In this document: piece after piece, positions 41,824 through 50,626 of the stretch
Numbering within the stretch: position 1 is the first letter of the stretch
How the letters are laid out: each line of letters begins with the position of its first letter
Assembly: GCF_000007825.1 (NCBI RefSeq)
Contig: NC_004722.1
Span: 4,070,501 to 4,134,500 of the forward strand
Length of the DNA: 64,000 nt
Reading direction: 5' to 3'
DNA from: Bacillus cereus ATCC 14579
GTDB lineage: Bacteria > Bacillota > Bacilli > Bacillales > Bacillaceae_G
Translations under genes and position numbers: made by a program
Notes under the pieces: model-generated
Told to the model about the DNA's origin: nothing
What the model saw: the letters and a program-made list of their open reading frames with translations, nothing else
Database searches by the model: none

Positions 41824-42792
41824 CTATATAAGTTCTTTTATATTATCCTTTCCCTTAAAGCGACTTTTAATGAGTAAATATTGTTCCATTTCATACACAA
41901 GTTGAACAAGTTTCGCACGTATCTCAAATTCTTCGCGTGTAGCTGGTAATGGCATGTCTCTAAATAATTCCCTCATTTCTTGAAGCTGCCTTAAGGAAAT
42001 AACGCCAGTACTCTCAGGGCTAATAGCATTACCAATGTTTTCAACAACATCTGCAATCATATCAGCTTGTTCATATGTCCATGATAAAGAAGCTGCTAGT
42101 GGTATCATTCGCTCTAAAATTTCGAATTGTTGCATACGCATATTAAAATAACGATAGTAATAATCATCTTCTCGCATAAATGCATTCTCAAGTTTTTTAA
42201 ACGATAAATCTCTTGCTTCATTTAACATATTCTCGGTTTCAATGAGTTCTGCCCCACTCCAACTACTTTCTCGATTTCGTAAATACACAACCATTTCAAA
42301 CAAAATCGTTTTAAAATTGCTCTCTATTTTATCCTGATACTCTTTTAGCTTATTTTCACTACTCGGCATATACATATTTACTAATAACGCCACGCTAATC
42401 CCTATCGTTAATATAGCAATTTCATTTCCAACTATAAGCCATGTAATTTGCTTCAATGAATATAGATGCATAACAATAACTGAACTCGTGACAATGCCTT
42501 CTTGAATTTTAAGCATTACTGCAGTCGGAATAAATGTAAGTAACAATATGCTAATTGCAAGTGGTGTATAGCCGATCGTTTCAAAAATACAAAACGCGAA
42601 TACCATTGATAATACACACGCTAGAAAACGATGTAACGACACTTGAAGCGATTTGCGCTTCGTATTTTGTACACATAAAATAACTAAAATACCTGCTGAA
42701 CTATAAAATTCCAACCCTAATAACTGAGCAATAAAAACTGCCGCGCCTGTCCCTATTGCTGTTTTTACTGTACGGTATCCAATTTTAAACAT
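41824..42792 (-). CDS. yqjA: YqjA-like aromatic acid exporter family protein
   Basis: A 322-residue membrane protein with six N-terminal helices (to about residue 145) and a long soluble helical C-terminal domain. IGYRTVKTAIGTGAAVFIAQ and QNTKRKSLQVSLHRFLA fit the DUF939/aromatic acid exporter (FUSC-like) family, as in B. subtilis YqjA. Start MFKIGYR at 42792 follows AGGAG by seven bases. The substrate is untested. Confidence 0.82.
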   Translation of the reverse strand: MFKIGYRTVKTAIGTGAAVFIAQLLGLEFYSSAGILVILCVQNTKRKSLQVSLHRFLACVLSMVFAFCIFETIGYTPLAISILLLTFIPTAVMLKIQEGIVTSSVIVMHLYSLKQITWLIVGNEIAILTIGISVALLVNMYMPSSENKLKEYQDKIESNFKTILFEMVVYLRNRESSWSGAELIETENMLNEARDLSFKKLENAFMREDDYYYRYFNMRMQQFEILERMIPLAASLSWTYEQADMIADVVENIGNAISPESTGVISLRQLQEMRELFRDMPLPATREEFEIRAKLVQLVYEMEQYLLIKSRFKGKDNIKELI

Positions 42793-42833
42793 ATCATTAC
42801 TCCTATATGTATAAACGTATTTACAGCTAGTAT

Positions 42834-42863
42834 AAAAAAAGGATGACACAATGTCATCCTTTT
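42834..42863 (-). terminator. Terminator of the amino-acid ABC operon
   Basis: A minus-strand AAAAGGATGACA/TGTCATCCTTTT stem with a T-run. Confidence 0.88.
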
Positions 42864-42892
42864 CTACTTATTATTCACATAACCTTTTCATA

Positions 42893-43615
42893 TTACAATA
42901 TTTTTTGTAAAAATTGTTGCGCACGTTCACTTTTCGGCGCTGCAAAAAATTCTTCTGGCGCACTATCTTCTACAAGCTTTCCTCCGTCCAAGAAAAGAAC
43001 ACGATCTGCCACTTCTTTTGCAAAGCCCATTTCATGTGTAACGATAGCCATCGTCATTCCTGTCGTAACTAACGATTTCATAACTTCTAACACTTCTTTC
43101 ACCATCTCTGGATCTAGCGCCGATGTCGGTTCATCAAATAACATAACTTCGGGTTCCATTGCTAACGCTCTTGCAATTGCTACACGTTGCTTTTGTCCTC
43201 CCGAAAGACGATTTGGATACGTATCTTTTTTATCTACTAGTCCAACCTTTTCTAAAAGTTTCTCAGCTTTCTTTTCAGCTTCTTGCTTCGTTACCCCTTT
43301 TACATTGGTAGGAGCATACGTAATATTTTCTAATACAGTCATATGAGGAAATAAGTGAAAATGTTGAAATACCATACCGACATTTTCACGAACATGCATA
43401 ACATTCGTTTTCGGATTCGTTACTTCTTCCGTTCCAATCCAAATGTGACCATCCGTTGGTGCTTCTAACATATTCATACAACGTAAAAACGTTGATTTTC
43501 CTGATCCAGAAGGTCCTATAATTGCAACTACTTCCCCTTTTTCAATCGTTGTTGTAATTCCTTTTAATACTTCGTTTTTACCAAATGATTTATGAAGGTT
43601 TTCAATTTTAATCAC
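42893..43615 (-). CDS. artM: Amino-acid ABC transporter ATP-binding protein
   Basis: A 240-residue ATPase of a polar amino-acid importer. Walker A GPSGSGKST, Q-loop, signature LSGGQKQRVAIARAL, Walker B VMLFDEPTSALDP and the H-loop are intact. It overlaps the permease gene by 8 bp. Gene order with permease and binding protein equals B. subtilis artPQM (yqiXYZ), an arginine importer, but glutamine or cystine importers look alike. Confidence 0.88.
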   Translation of the reverse strand: MIKIENLHKSFGKNEVLKGITTTIEKGEVVAIIGPSGSGKSTFLRCMNMLEAPTDGHIWIGTEEVTNPKTNVMHVRENVGMVFQHFHLFPHMTVLENITYAPTNVKGVTKQEAEKKAEKLLEKVGLVDKKDTYPNRLSGGQKQRVAIARALAMEPEVMLFDEPTSALDPEMVKEVLEVMKSLVTTGMTMAIVTHEMGFAKEVADRVLFLDGGKLVEDSAPEEFFAAPKSERAQQFLQKIL

Positions 43616-44267
43616 TTTTCTTCATTCTCCCTTCAATTGCCTTCCCGACTAATGTAAGAATAATGACTAACATATAATAAATCAGTCCAACAAAAAGTAA
43701 TGGTTCAAGATATTTAAATGTCTCACCGCCTACGATGTAAGCACGACGCATTAAATCAGTCGCGCCTATTACTGTTACTACAGCCGATTCTTTCGTAAGT
43801 GTCGCAAATTCGTTCACAAGCGCTGGTAATATATTTTTTAATGCTTGAGGGAAAATAATATTTCTCATCATTTTTCCGTATGGTACCCCTAAAGCCATTG
43901 CTGCTTCTGTTTGTCCTTTATCAACCGCTTGAATACCAGCACGAATTACTTCTGACATGTATGCACCTGAATTCAAGCTAAATGCAAGTACAGCAGCTAA
44001 GAATGCTGGTATTTCATAACCAATTATTTGCGGGACACCGAAATAAATAATCATTAATTGCAATACAAGGGGCGTACCACGAAAAATTGATGTATAAAAA
44101 TCTGCTGCTATATTTAATGCTCGTATTCTAGCAATTTTACAAAGTGCTAATAGCGTTCCTAAAATAAATCCTGCTAGAGCTGATACTGCTACAATTTTCA
44201 AAGTAACTTCTAAACCTTTTAGTATATATGGTATCGAAGGCGTAATCGCCGAAAAATCTAAGTTCAT
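43608..44267 (-). CDS. artQ: Amino-acid ABC transporter permease
   Basis: A 219-residue HisM/GlnP-type permease with five membrane helices. The EAA loop is seen as QTEAAMALGVPYGKMMRNIIFPQALKN? in shortened form: EAAMALGVPYGKMMRNIIFP. I start at MNLDFSAI (44267), ten bases after AGGGG; nearby upstream ATGs sit too close to that site. It functions as the homodimeric channel between the lipoprotein and ATPase encoded on either side. Confidence 0.88.
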   Translation of the reverse strand: MNLDFSAITPSIPYILKGLEVTLKIVAVSALAGFILGTLLALCKIARIRALNIAADFYTSIFRGTPLVLQLMIIYFGVPQIIGYEIPAFLAAVLAFSLNSGAYMSEVIRAGIQAVDKGQTEAAMALGVPYGKMMRNIIFPQALKNILPALVNEFATLTKESAVVTVIGATDLMRRAYIVGGETFKYLEPLLFVGLIYYMLVIILTLVGKAIEGRMKKSD

Positions 44268-44303
44268 TCTTTTCATTCCCCTCACAGAAAAGTGAAAGGC
44301 AGC

Positions 44304-45083
44304 TTATTTTCCGCTGCCAAACCATTTCTTCACTAATTTATCCATTTCTCCATTTTCTTGCATTTTTTTAATTACTTTATTAAATTCAGCTGTTTTATCA
44401 CTGTTTTTCGGAAGGGCAATTGCTGCTCCAACTTCTTCTGGCGCTTCTTTAATTTCAATTCCTTGTAAATCTTTCATTTTCTCTAAATAATTTTTAGCAA
44501 CTGTGTCTTCTATAATTGCAGCGTCAAAACGACCAGCTTTAATTTCTTGTACGATTTCTGGTATACGATCACGTCCCTCAACTTGGAAATCTACTTGTTT
44601 TTTAAATTCTGCTGCTTTCTCTTCTTGAATAGACCCTGTTTGTACTCCTACTTTTTTCCCTTTTAAATCCTCTACAGATTTAATGTTAGAATCCTTTTTA
44701 GAAACGACCATATTTTTCGCAACAAAATAAATATCTGTAAAATCAACATTATTTTTACGCTCTGCAGTTGGCGTCATGCCTGCCATTACGAAATCAACTT
44801 TTCCTGAACTAAGAGATGCTAATAAACCACCAAAATCCATATCTTTCACTTTCACTTCATACCCAAGTTCTTTTCCGATATATTTAGCAACATCAACATC
44901 AAAGCCGATAATTTCATCGCTCTTTGACGCATCTACGTATTCATATGGTTTATAATCTGCTGAAGTTCCCATTACGAGTACTTTCTTATTTCCTTTTGTT
45001 TCTTTCGATTCCCCATTACTACAAGCGCTGAACATACTTAAAATTAAAATAAGTGCAAACGATATTGATACTAACTTCTTCAT
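44304..45083 (-). CDS. artP: Amino-acid ABC transporter substrate-binding lipoprotein
   Basis: A 259-residue family-3 solute-binding protein. The signal peptide ends in a lipobox MFSAC (C21), so it is a membrane-anchored lipoprotein. The two-lobe domain shows SADYKPYEYVD, FDVDVAKYIGKELG, VDFVMAGMTPTAERK and GKKVGVQTGS. Ligand assignment to arginine rests on the artPQM-like order only. Confidence 0.87.
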   Translation of the reverse strand: MKKLVSISFALILILSMFSACSNGESKETKGNKKVLVMGTSADYKPYEYVDASKSDEIIGFDVDVAKYIGKELGYEVKVKDMDFGGLLASLSSGKVDFVMAGMTPTAERKNNVDFTDIYFVAKNMVVSKKDSNIKSVEDLKGKKVGVQTGSIQEEKAAEFKKQVDFQVEGRDRIPEIVQEIKAGRFDAAIIEDTVAKNYLEKMKDLQGIEIKEAPEEVGAAIALPKNSDKTAEFNKVIKKMQENGEMDKLVKKWFGSGK

Positions 45084-45143
45084 CTTTCTTCCCCCTAATA
45101 ATGTATATTTAAAAGTTTAATAGAATATTTATTCGATGTTTGT

Positions 45144-45172
45144 ATTGTATCAGCACTTTTATTTTTATGCAA
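45144..45172 (-). promoter_or_regulatory. Promoter of the ABC operon
   Basis: Minus-strand -35 TTGCAT (45167-45172), 17-base spacer, -10 TACAAT (45144-45149). Confidence 0.65.
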
Positions 45173-45260
45173 TATATAAAATAAAAATAAATAACAAAAC
45201 AATATAAATGCTATTTTTTATGTATAAAATGATGCATAAAATAACACAACTATGCATATT
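45173..45260. promoter_or_regulatory. AT-rich region with repeated TGCAT-type half sites
   Basis: Upstream of the ABC promoter, ATGCATAAAATAA and TATGCATA motifs recur with roughly helical spacing (45232-45256), plus ATGTATAAAA at 45219. ArgR-like binding would suit an arginine importer, but the sites are not a clean match. Confidence 0.4.
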
Positions 45261-45281
45261 CCATAAATTTTAATAATAAAT

Positions 45282-45325
45282 AAAAAAGGCGGCACATCCA
45301 CTTGATTGTGGACGTGCCGCCTTTT
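45282..45325 (-). terminator. Terminator of bacilliredoxin gene
   Basis: A GC-rich AAAAGGCGGCAC.TCCAC/GTGGA.GTGCCGCCTTTT stem, the strongest hairpin in this part of the window. Confidence 0.92.
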
Positions 45326-45335
45326 CTCTTATTTT

Positions 45336-45770
45336 TTATAGTTCTTCACAATTCTCTTCAAAATATGATTGTAGTTTCGCAATAACTTGCATCGGTTCAT
45401 GACCTTCAATTTCATGACGCTCTACCATCGTTACAATTTTTCCATCTTTTAATAAAGCAAATGATGGAGAAGAAGGTGGGTACCCTTCGAAATATTCACG
45501 CGCTCTTGCTGTCGCTTCTTTATCTTGACCTGCAAACACCGTTACAAGGTGGTTAGGACGTTTATCATAATGTACGGAATGCGCAGCAGCAGGACGAGCA
45601 ATACCACCTGCACAACCACATACAGAGTTTACCATTACAAGTGTTGTTCCATTTCTTTTAAACGCTTCTTCTACCGCTTCTGGCGTCGTCAATTCTGTAT
45701 ATCCAGCAGAGACAATCTCTTCACGCGCTTGGCGGACAACATCATTCATAAAAAAGTTAAAATTAATCAC
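45336..45770 (-). CDS. brxB: Bacilliredoxin BrxB (YqiW-like)
   Basis: A 144-residue thioredoxin-fold protein with the CGC active site (C51-G-C53) in VNSVCGCAGGIARPAA. Bacilliredoxins remove bacillithiol from protein mixed disulfides. The N-terminal NFNFFMNDVVRQAREEI is typical of YqiW. AGGAGGG ribosome site. The BrxA paralogue is not in the window, so the A/B distinction rests on the YqiW-like N-terminus and synteny. Confidence 0.9.
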   Translation of the reverse strand: MINFNFFMNDVVRQAREEIVSAGYTELTTPEAVEEAFKRNGTTLVMVNSVCGCAGGIARPAAAHSVHYDKRPNHLVTVFAGQDKEATARAREYFEGYPPSSPSFALLKDGKIVTMVERHEIEGHEPMQVIAKLQSYFEENCEEL

Positions 45771-45879
45771 TCTTTTCCCTCCTCTAAAACTACCTATTTG
45801 TATCTTACCAGTTAATGTTTATGAAATACAAGTAAGTTTACTCGGACTCAAGAAGAGAAAAGGTGGCAGAGATCCCGCT

Positions 45880-46302
45880 CTAACACCTTTTCTTTAAGTG
45901 ACCACGATGTTTTTGCTTTGCTTTTTGTACTTTCATTAAACGTCTTCTTTCTTTTTCAGCTTCTCGCTTCTCTTTAGACTGCACTTTCTTTTCTTGTTTA
46001 TGCAATTCATAAGATAAACTAATCGCCTCTTGCGCCTTAGTAAAACGTTTAATATTTATTTCTTTTGCTGCTTGTCGTATGATACGCTTTATGTTTTTAG
46101 GACGCTGTTTTTCTTTAACTTCTACACCACATTTTGCAAAGTGCTGAAAATGCTCTAAAAGTGAACCATTCACAAACATAAGCACTTCTTCATCTGACGG
46201 TTCCGCCCCAAAAATATACCTCGCCCCATACAATTTCCCTTGTTCTTTACATGTAATGATTCCAACAAAAAATTGGCCATCGTGATATACTGTCAAATCC
46301 AT
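45880..46302 (-). CDS. yjdF: YjdF family protein (DUF2992)
   Basis: A 140-residue protein with a small beta domain (MDLTVYHDGQFFVGIITCKE, YGARYIFGAEPSDEEVL) and a long Lys/Glu-rich helical tail (EKREAEKERRRLMKVQKAKQ). It belongs to the YjdF family, whose role is unknown but whose mRNA leaders bind azaaromatic compounds. Start ATG 46302 follows AAAGGAGGGG. The longer frame covers the structured leader and is rejected. Detoxification is only suspected. Confidence 0.85.
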   Translation of the reverse strand: MDLTVYHDGQFFVGIITCKEQGKLYGARYIFGAEPSDEEVLMFVNGSLLEHFQHFAKCGVEVKEKQRPKNIKRIIRQAAKEINIKRFTKAQEAISLSYELHKQEKKVQSKEKREAEKERRRLMKVQKAKQKHRGHLKKRC

Positions 46303-46428
46303 TGACAGCCCCTCCTTTAAAAGATTAGAAATACGGGACATCCCGGAGGGGAAGGTTACTGACATGAAATCATGCGTCTGGACTACCAACCAGAACTGTG
46401 TTTTTGTATTTCTTTCACTATGATTATA
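46303..46428 (-). promoter_or_regulatory. Probable yjdF riboswitch with promoter
   Basis: A TATAAT -10 at 46423-46428 (minus strand) starts a leader of about 114 bases ending at yjdF. It contains GGTTGGTAGTCCAGACGC, CATGATTTCATG and CCCCTCCGGGATGTCCCG blocks. CCCCTCC can pair exactly with the yjdF ribosome site GGAGGGG, which suits translational control. The gene identity and leader length fit the known yjdF (azaaromatic) riboswitch class. I have not checked the consensus base by base. Confidence 0.75.
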
Positions 46429-46888
46429 TCTTTTTTTCCATAATCTTCATATATTCAGCAATCATTTTTTTATGCGATCCTACAATATAGTCAGGTAGTT
46501 CTGTTACTGAAAAGAATTTAAGCTGAACTGCTTCTTCTTTATTCATAACAAAATCCCCTTCGTATTCATCTGTATAATAGGCGGTTGTTACAGATTGAAA
46601 TTCATCACCGTTTGCTAATTTTGTAAAGTAGTTCGCTCCAGAAAATACATTGATTAGTTGCAAGTTCTTCACTTTTATTCCTGTCTCTTCATATACTTCA
46701 CGATAAGCTGTTTCTTCTGGTGATTCACTAAGCTCCATTAGCCCACCAGGTAGCCCCCATTTTCCGTACGGCTCTGTCCGCTGCTGCAATAAAACATATC
46801 CATTTTCATTTATAACGAGTACAACAGCACCAACTAAAATTAAAGGGCGATGACCAACTATTTTTCGTAATTCTTCTACATATCCCAC
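46424..46888 (-). CDS. NUDIX hydrolase
   Basis: A 154-residue pyrophosphohydrolase. The Nudix box is complete: GGLMELSESPEETAYREVYE followed by ETGI. RTEPYGKWGLPGG precedes it. Start GTG 46888 is chosen because AAAGGAGGCG lies upstream; the frame to 46915 is less likely. Its 3' end overlaps the yjdF promoter. Substrate (nucleotide sugar, NADH or damaged nucleotide) cannot be told. Confidence 0.88.
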   Translation of the reverse strand: MGYVEELRKIVGHRPLILVGAVVLVINENGYVLLQQRTEPYGKWGLPGGLMELSESPEETAYREVYEETGIKVKNLQLINVFSGANYFTKLANGDEFQSVTTAYYTDEYEGDFVMNKEEAVQLKFFSVTELPDYIVGSHKKMIAEYMKIMEKKI

Positions 46889-46958
46889 CGTATCGCCTCC
46901 TTTTTCGTTGTCCACACTATTGTATCATATGTACGAAACGACAAAATGCGTATATTTT

Positions 46959-47666
46959 TCATTTTTTTAACAAAATATTTATTTTATGTGATTCATCTAC
47001 TGTAGCTAACATAATGGATTCGACTTCTGTACTCTCCTCTAGAAATTTTCTCGCCCACGCTTCTGTTTTTCCTAATAATGCAAGAACATCTTTCTGTATC
47101 CTCCCATCCTTTACTAATACAAAAGAAACTGGAGATTTTTTTCCCGCCACTTTAAGATCAAGCCGTGAAACTGCTTCATATTCTGGATACCGAAATATAG
47201 AAACGACACCGTTCGCTTCCCATAATGCTAATTTAATCGTTTGAATATCGCTCACATTTCGCATACGAAGTTCCGAAAACAAATATTCCACGGTAATTCT
47301 CGCCTTTTTCAAATTGCTAAAATCAATGGAACCATTATGTATAAGAATGATAGGTGCTGGCTCTAAAAAACGTCTCCATCTATCCCATTTCAGCATTAAA
47401 ACTGAGCTTATAATATGAAGTACAACGAGTATGAACGTTGTAATCATCGAGCCCAGTAACCCTACTTTTTCATCAGACAATGCGTTAGAAATATTCCCAC
47501 CAAGCAATAACACTAATACAACATCTAAAAAACGAAGTTGTGCGATAGACCTTTGCCCCATCGCTTTCGCAACTAATATTAAAAATATGTATGCTATAAT
47601 AGCCCGAATAACCCATTCACTATTAGAAAGATGCCGTGCTCCTTCAAAAATATGCATATGCATCAC
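46959..47666 (-). CDS. DUF421 (YetF-like) membrane protein
   Basis: A 235-residue protein with three N-terminal membrane helices and a soluble beta-rich domain. ILVAKAMGQRSIAQLRFLDVV and FLEPAPIILIHNGSIDFSNL fit the DUF421 family, with ELRMRNVSDIQTIKLALWEANG in the soluble part. In Bacillus, YetF-type proteins include spore-germination-linked YetF/2Duf relatives, but no role is claimed here. Confidence 0.8.
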   Translation of the reverse strand: MMHMHIFEGARHLSNSEWVIRAIIAYIFLILVAKAMGQRSIAQLRFLDVVLVLLLGGNISNALSDEKVGLLGSMITTFILVVLHIISSVLMLKWDRWRRFLEPAPIILIHNGSIDFSNLKKARITVEYLFSELRMRNVSDIQTIKLALWEANGVVSIFRYPEYEAVSRLDLKVAGKKSPVSFVLVKDGRIQKDVLALLGKTEAWARKFLEESTEVESIMLATVDESHKINILLKK

Positions 47667-47733
47667 TTTGCACTCCTTACCCGTCTCAAACTGCTATCCT
47701 GTTTTAGTTTGCAACGTTTATGAGCATATATGT

Positions 47734-47772
47734 AAAAAAGCTGGTTCGTTTAAAAACGAACCAGCTTTTTTT
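47734..47772. terminator. Terminator after rodA-like gene
   Basis: An AAAAAGCTGGTTCGTTT/AAACGAACCAGCTTTTT stem between rodA and the DUF421 promoter region. Confidence 0.9.
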
Positions 47773-48949
47773 ACTTAACTGAAAACATATATTTTTTATA
47801 CGTTTTCCGTACCGATAGTATGAGCCCCATCATAATCATATTCGAGAATAAGGAACTTCCCCCATACGATAAGAAAGGTAATGCAATACCTTTTACAGGC
47901 ATTAATCCAACGATCATACCGATGTTTTGGAATATTTGAACTGTTAATATACCGATCGATCCAGCGCATAATAATGTACCAAATAAATTATCAGCGGAAT
48001 AACCAATAATAATTGTTCGATATAGTAGTAATAGGAACAAGAAGACAACTAAGGCTGCTACGATAAATCCACCTTCTTCGGCAATTGTAGCGAAAATAAA
48101 GTCAGTATGCTTCTCTGGGATATAGACGCTTCCTCCCCCAAACCCTTTACCTTCCATTCCTCCACTACCTACAGCTAAAATCGATTGTTGCGTTTGATAA
48201 CCTTGATCTGCATTTTCAAATGGATTTAACCAACCTACAATACGCGACTGTTGGTGAGGTTTTAGTAAAGTAACTAAATTATTATAGAAAAAATCTTGAT
48301 ACTTAAAGAAAATAAATATTAAAGCAGATAATATGGTCAACGGAATAACTGTACATAATGCTATCAATTTCTTTTGAATACCTGACATAAATAAAATACA
48401 TGCAATAGCAGCAGCATATAAGAACACCATACCTGTATCAGGTTGACTATATACAACCGCCATAGGTGGAAGTGACACTAGCATAATTTTACCTACTAGC
48501 TTTAAATCTGTTTGGAATGTCCTTGCCATATACTGTGCATTATGTTTTACTGCTATACTTGCTACTACAAGTAGCAATGCAATTTTGAAAAACTCAGACG
48601 GCTGAATTTGTCCAAATACTGGGAAAACAAACCATCTTTTTGCACCTAATTTTTCAGGTGTAAAACCTGATGGTGGTAATACTTTCAAAAGAATAAGTGA
48701 AGCAAACCCGGCAATATAAAGTGGCCAAGACAATTTTTGCAATTGATCTAAGTCGATGCTTGCAACAAGAAGTAACAATACAACCCCAATTATGTAGTTA
48801 ACACCTTGTTTCATAGCAAAGTTTGCAGCTCCATACTGTCCCGTTTGCTGACTGCTATATATAGCAGCTATACTCGTCACACATAGTGCACACAAAATTA
48901 AAATTAATTTTACATCTAAACTTTTTAGAAACTCGGTACTTCTTTTCAT
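47771..48949 (-). CDS. rodA: SEDS-family peptidoglycan polymerase RodA
   Basis: A 392-residue polytopic protein with about ten helices. SEDS motifs are clear: AKRWFVFPVFGQIQPSEFFK, QPDTGMVFLYAAAIA (catalytic Asp region), FIFATIAEEGGF and GIALPFLSYGGSSLFSNM. Start MKRSTEF at 48949 follows AGGAGG. Function: glycan polymerisation during elongation. FtsW and SpoVE are related, but the short N-terminus and synteny favour RodA. Confidence 0.88.
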   Translation of the reverse strand: MKRSTEFLKSLDVKLILILCALCVTSIAAIYSSQQTGQYGAANFAMKQGVNYIIGVVLLLLVASIDLDQLQKLSWPLYIAGFASLILLKVLPPSGFTPEKLGAKRWFVFPVFGQIQPSEFFKIALLLVVASIAVKHNAQYMARTFQTDLKLVGKIMLVSLPPMAVVYSQPDTGMVFLYAAAIACILFMSGIQKKLIALCTVIPLTILSALIFIFFKYQDFFYNNLVTLLKPHQQSRIVGWLNPFENADQGYQTQQSILAVGSGGMEGKGFGGGSVYIPEKHTDFIFATIAEEGGFIVAALVVFLFLLLLYRTIIIGYSADNLFGTLLCAGSIGILTVQIFQNIGMIVGLMPVKGIALPFLSYGGSSLFSNMIMMGLILSVRKTYKKYMFSVK

Positions 48950-49009
48950 GACATCCTCCTGAAACATTGTTACGGCAAAAATAAAAAACCAGGAGTCAAC
49001 ATTCTTCAT

Positions 49010-49263
49010 GTTTTGACGACTGATTACACATTATCTATAAAACACTTATATAGAATAACTCTCTTTTTCATACAATACAATATATTATACTACAGTTTCA
49101 TCAGTAAGATTTGCCAAAAAAATTATTCTTTTCTTATTTTATATCCATATACCATATATCAGCAATGTATTTTCGTAAATTCCTAATACATAATCGTTTA
49201 TTGTAAGATTACTGGGAAAGGTATTTATACATATAGTAGGATGTAGATGAAGAAATAAGATAA
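49010..49263. other. Intergenic, promoter region of rodA
   Basis: AT-rich DNA holding presumably the rodA promoter; I see no distinct gene, repeat or riboswitch. Confidence 0.5.
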
Positions 49264-49291
49264 TAAAAAGCTCGCATAAGCGAGCTTTTTA
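49264..49291 (-). terminator. Terminator of the bkd operon
   Basis: An AAAAAGCTCGC/GCGAGCTTTTT stem just past the bkdB stop. Confidence 0.9.
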
Positions 49292-50611
49292 TTAATATAC
49301 AGATGTATTGTTTTCTGACATGTTTTCTAAAATTTCTTTAACACGTCCTAAGAACTTACCACAAATTAAACCATCAAGTACTCGGTGATCAAGTGATAAA
49401 CATAAGTTAACCATATCACGAGCACCGAACATACCGTTATCCATAATTACTGGGCGTTTTACAATTGATTCAACTTGTAGAATAGCCGCTTGTGGGTAAT
49501 TAATAATACCCATAGATTGAACAGAACCGAATGATCCTGTGTTATTAATTGTAAATGTTCCACCTTGCATTTCGTCTGCTTTTAACGATTTCGTACGTAC
49601 TTTTCCTGCAAGTTCTGTAATTTCACGAGCGATACCTTTAATTGTTTTCTCGTCCGCTTGCTTAATTACTGGTACAAATAGTTCTTCCTCTGTTGCAACA
49701 GCGATAGAAAGGTTAATATCTTTCTTCTGAACAATTTTATCGCCAGCCCACATTGAATTAATTTGAGGATACTCTTTTAACGCTTGTGCTACTGCTTTTA
49801 CGAAGAAAGCAAAGAACGTTAAGTTAAAGCCTTCACGCTTCTTAAAGTCACCTTTAATTGAGTTACGGTATGACACAAGGTTTGTCACATCTACTTCAAT
49901 CATCATCCAAGCATGTGGTGCTTCGTGTTTACTACGTAACATGTTTGCTGCGATTGCTTTACGCACACCTGTTACTGGAATTTCGATATCTCCAGGCATT
50001 GTAGGTACAGAAACTGGTTTCGCAGCTTCTACTTTTTGCGCTACTGGTGCTGCTTTTGGTGCTTCTGGGCGAGCTTCTACTACTGCCGCTACAGCTTCCT
50101 CTTTCTTCGCCGCACCTGCTTGCGGAATATTTCCAGATTCCACTAGCTTTAAAATATCTTTACGAGTGATACGGCCGTTTGCTCCCGTACCTTCTACTAG
50201 ATCTAAATCAACGTTATGCTCACCCGCAAGTTTTAACACAGCTGGTGAAAAACGTGGTTTTCCATCAGTTGGTTGTTTTACTTTCGGTGCTTTTTCAGAC
50301 GTAGCTACTTCCGCCTTTGGTTCTTCTTTTGTTTTTTCCTCAACAGCTGTTGCTGCTACTTCATCTGCGCCTTCTACTTGAATCACACAAACTACTTCAC
50401 CTACAGCTAACGTATCACCTTCACCAGCGATTAACTCTTTCACAATCCCCGTGAAAGAAGATGGTACTTCAGCATTTACTTTATCAGTCATTACTTCTGC
50501 AAGCGGATCATACTTGTTTACGTGATCGCCAACATTAACGAGCCATTTACTAATTGTGCCCTCTGTAACGCTCTCCCCGAGCTGAGGCATTGTAATATTT
50601 TCTACAGCCAT
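49292..50611 (-). CDS. bkdB: Branched-chain keto-acid dehydrogenase E2
   Basis: A 439-residue dihydrolipoyl acyltransferase. Lipoyl domain (residues 1-78) with the lipoylation lysine in EVMTDKVNAEVPS, an Ala/Pro/Lys linker, a peripheral-subunit-binding domain (RFSPAVLKLAGEHNVDLDLV, about 115-150) and the acyltransferase domain ending SLDHRVLDGLICGKFL, with the catalytic His. Last gene of ptb-bcd-buk-lpd-bkdAA-AB-B. Makes isobutyryl, isovaleryl and 2-methylbutyryl-CoA, primers for branched fatty acids. Confidence 0.95.
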   Translation of the reverse strand: MAVENITMPQLGESVTEGTISKWLVNVGDHVNKYDPLAEVMTDKVNAEVPSSFTGIVKELIAGEGDTLAVGEVVCVIQVEGADEVAATAVEEKTKEEPKAEVATSEKAPKVKQPTDGKPRFSPAVLKLAGEHNVDLDLVEGTGANGRITRKDILKLVESGNIPQAGAAKKEEAVAAVVEARPEAPKAAPVAQKVEAAKPVSVPTMPGDIEIPVTGVRKAIAANMLRSKHEAPHAWMMIEVDVTNLVSYRNSIKGDFKKREGFNLTFFAFFVKAVAQALKEYPQINSMWAGDKIVQKKDINLSIAVATEEELFVPVIKQADEKTIKGIAREITELAGKVRTKSLKADEMQGGTFTINNTGSFGSVQSMGIINYPQAAILQVESIVKRPVIMDNGMFGARDMVNLCLSLDHRVLDGLICGKFLGRVKEILENMSENNTSVY

Positions 50612-50626
50612 GTATAGTCCCCCCGA

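Noticed and set aside
49941..50381. 146-residue Ala/Ser-rich frame opposite bkdB
   Set aside because: Antisense shadow of the Ala/Pro linker of E2.
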